Below, in pieces: positions 5,268 to 5,739 of a DNA stretch of 5,739 bases. The DNA is from Bryobacteraceae bacterium. Its GTDB lineage: Bacteria; Acidobacteriota; Terriglobia; Bryobacterales; Bryobacteraceae. Below the pieces are notes generated by a model. It was not told the DNA's origin, made no database searches, and saw only the letters and a list, made by a program, of their open reading frames with translations. A program made the position numbers and the translations under genes. Each line of letters starts with the position of its first letter. Within the stretch, counting starts at the first letter, position 1. Where the stretch lies: positions 1-5,739 of the forward strand of contig JASHQT010000540.1 of NCBI GenBank assembly GCA_030039005.1, read 5' to 3'.

Positions 5268-5739
5268 TCAGAAACGTCCAATAAGCAGGTATAGAATTAC
5301 GCCCAGCGCGATCGCACACGGCAACAGGGCGCTCCTAGGGCGGAACGGGAGCAGTGCTATCTCCAACTTCTGCCAGTACGCCGGGATTCTTGCGGCTTGC
5401 GGCCGTTCGGTAACCGGCGGGAACAGCAAACGGAGCGTCGAAACCAGTACCACGCTCATTGCCCCTCCCCATGCCAGCACCGGCGCAGGGAGCCCCCATC
5501 GATGATTCAGTTCCACGGCGTAGGTGAGGGCCAATCCGAGGGCCGGTCCGAAGAGTGGTTTGAGCGGCCACCGTTTCTTCGGATCGCTGTACGCATCGGC
5601 CAAGATGATCGCCACCACAAAGACGGTTGTGGGAATCGCGAGTTGCGCGTAGCCGAATTCTCGAAAAAGCAGCTCAGGCGCTCGCCACCACGCGGACATC
5701 ACAAACGCCGTATACATCGAACCCGCCACCATCAGAGTT
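5268..5739 (-). CDS. Multi-pass membrane protein of unknown function, 5' end outside window
   Basis: No family recognised. The frame is open through the window edge (codons CTG and ACT precede the first ATG at 5732). The first visible residues, MVAGSMYTAFVMSAWW, look like the end of a hydrophobic segment, so the true start is probably upstream. Numbering from that ATG gives 154 residues. Likely membrane spans are 28-48 (LAIPTTVFVVAIILADAY), 61-76, 83-104 (VLAWGGAMSVVLVSTLRLLF) and 134-152 (ALLPCAIALGVILYLLIG). The loops are basic (SDPKKRWPLKP at 49-59; RPRS at 131-134), suggesting cytoplasmic sides by the positive-inside rule. The protein ends almost directly after the last span. It converges with the TIGR03435 gene, with 16 bases between the stops and no clear terminator. 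No catalytic or transport motif is visible. Confidence 0.65.
   Translation of the reverse strand, partial: TLMVAGSMYTAFVMSAWWRAPELLFREFGYAQLAIPTTVFVVAIILADAYSDPKKRWPLKPLFGPALGLALTYAVELNHRWGLPAPVLAWGGAMSVVLVSTLRLLFPPVTERPQAARIPAYWQKLEIALLPFRPRSALLPCAIALGVILYLLIGRF

Noticed and set aside
5250..5278. Possible hairpin (GACGT and ACGTC) between the two convergent stops as a terminator
   Set aside because: Only a 5-bp stem with a 19-base loop and no T-run; easily a chance match.

Overview
The window looks like a piece of an acidobacterial chromosome, most likely from the Solibacter/Bryobacter side of the Acidobacteriota. The main evidence is the gene at 4460-5251. It carries the hallmarks of the Soli_TIGR03435 family, known essentially from Acidobacteria, where it is massively paralogous. 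The GC-rich codon use, the exported enzymes and the plant-polysaccharide hydrolase fit a soil heterotroph. Nothing suggests a mobile element, phage, CRISPR array or RNA gene. The window is coding almost throughout; the only intergenic stretch of note is 4310-4459.

Layout. (1) Plus strand, 1-2336: the 3' part of a rhodanese-domain gene overlaps by ATGA an exported thioredoxin-like protein with a CYVC redox motif. After 15 bases comes a complete GH51 alpha-L-arabinofuranosidase with a twin-arginine signal. The spacing suggests one transcription unit. (2) Minus strand, 4309-2338: an exported metallo-beta-lactamase-fold hydrolase with a large extra N-terminal domain is followed 34 bases later by a small exported cupin, each behind a strong Shine-Dalgarno. 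This pair converges on the arabinofuranosidase gene with one base between the stop codons. (3) A 150-base divergent control region, 4310-4459, holds a candidate minus-strand promoter, a 12-bp tandem direct repeat and a perfect 14-bp palindrome just before the next start. (4) Plus strand, 4460-5251: the Soli_TIGR03435 protein, exported and of unknown function. (5) Minus strand, 5739-5268: the C-terminal part of an unrecognised multi-pass membrane protein, running off the window.

All four complete plus- and minus-strand products in the centre, and the TIGR03435 protein, have export signals, so the region encodes mostly periplasmic or envelope proteins. The rhodanese and CXXC proteins suggest a sulfur or thiol redox task. 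The arabinofuranosidase removes arabinose from hemicellulose or pectin oligosaccharides. The MBL and cupin proteins probably act together, on a substrate the sequence does not reveal. I see no evidence that these groups form one pathway. No clearly new system is evident. The most interesting points are the uncharacterised exported proteins (TIGR03435, MBL plus cupin, rhodanese plus thioredoxin-like) and the structured divergent control region.
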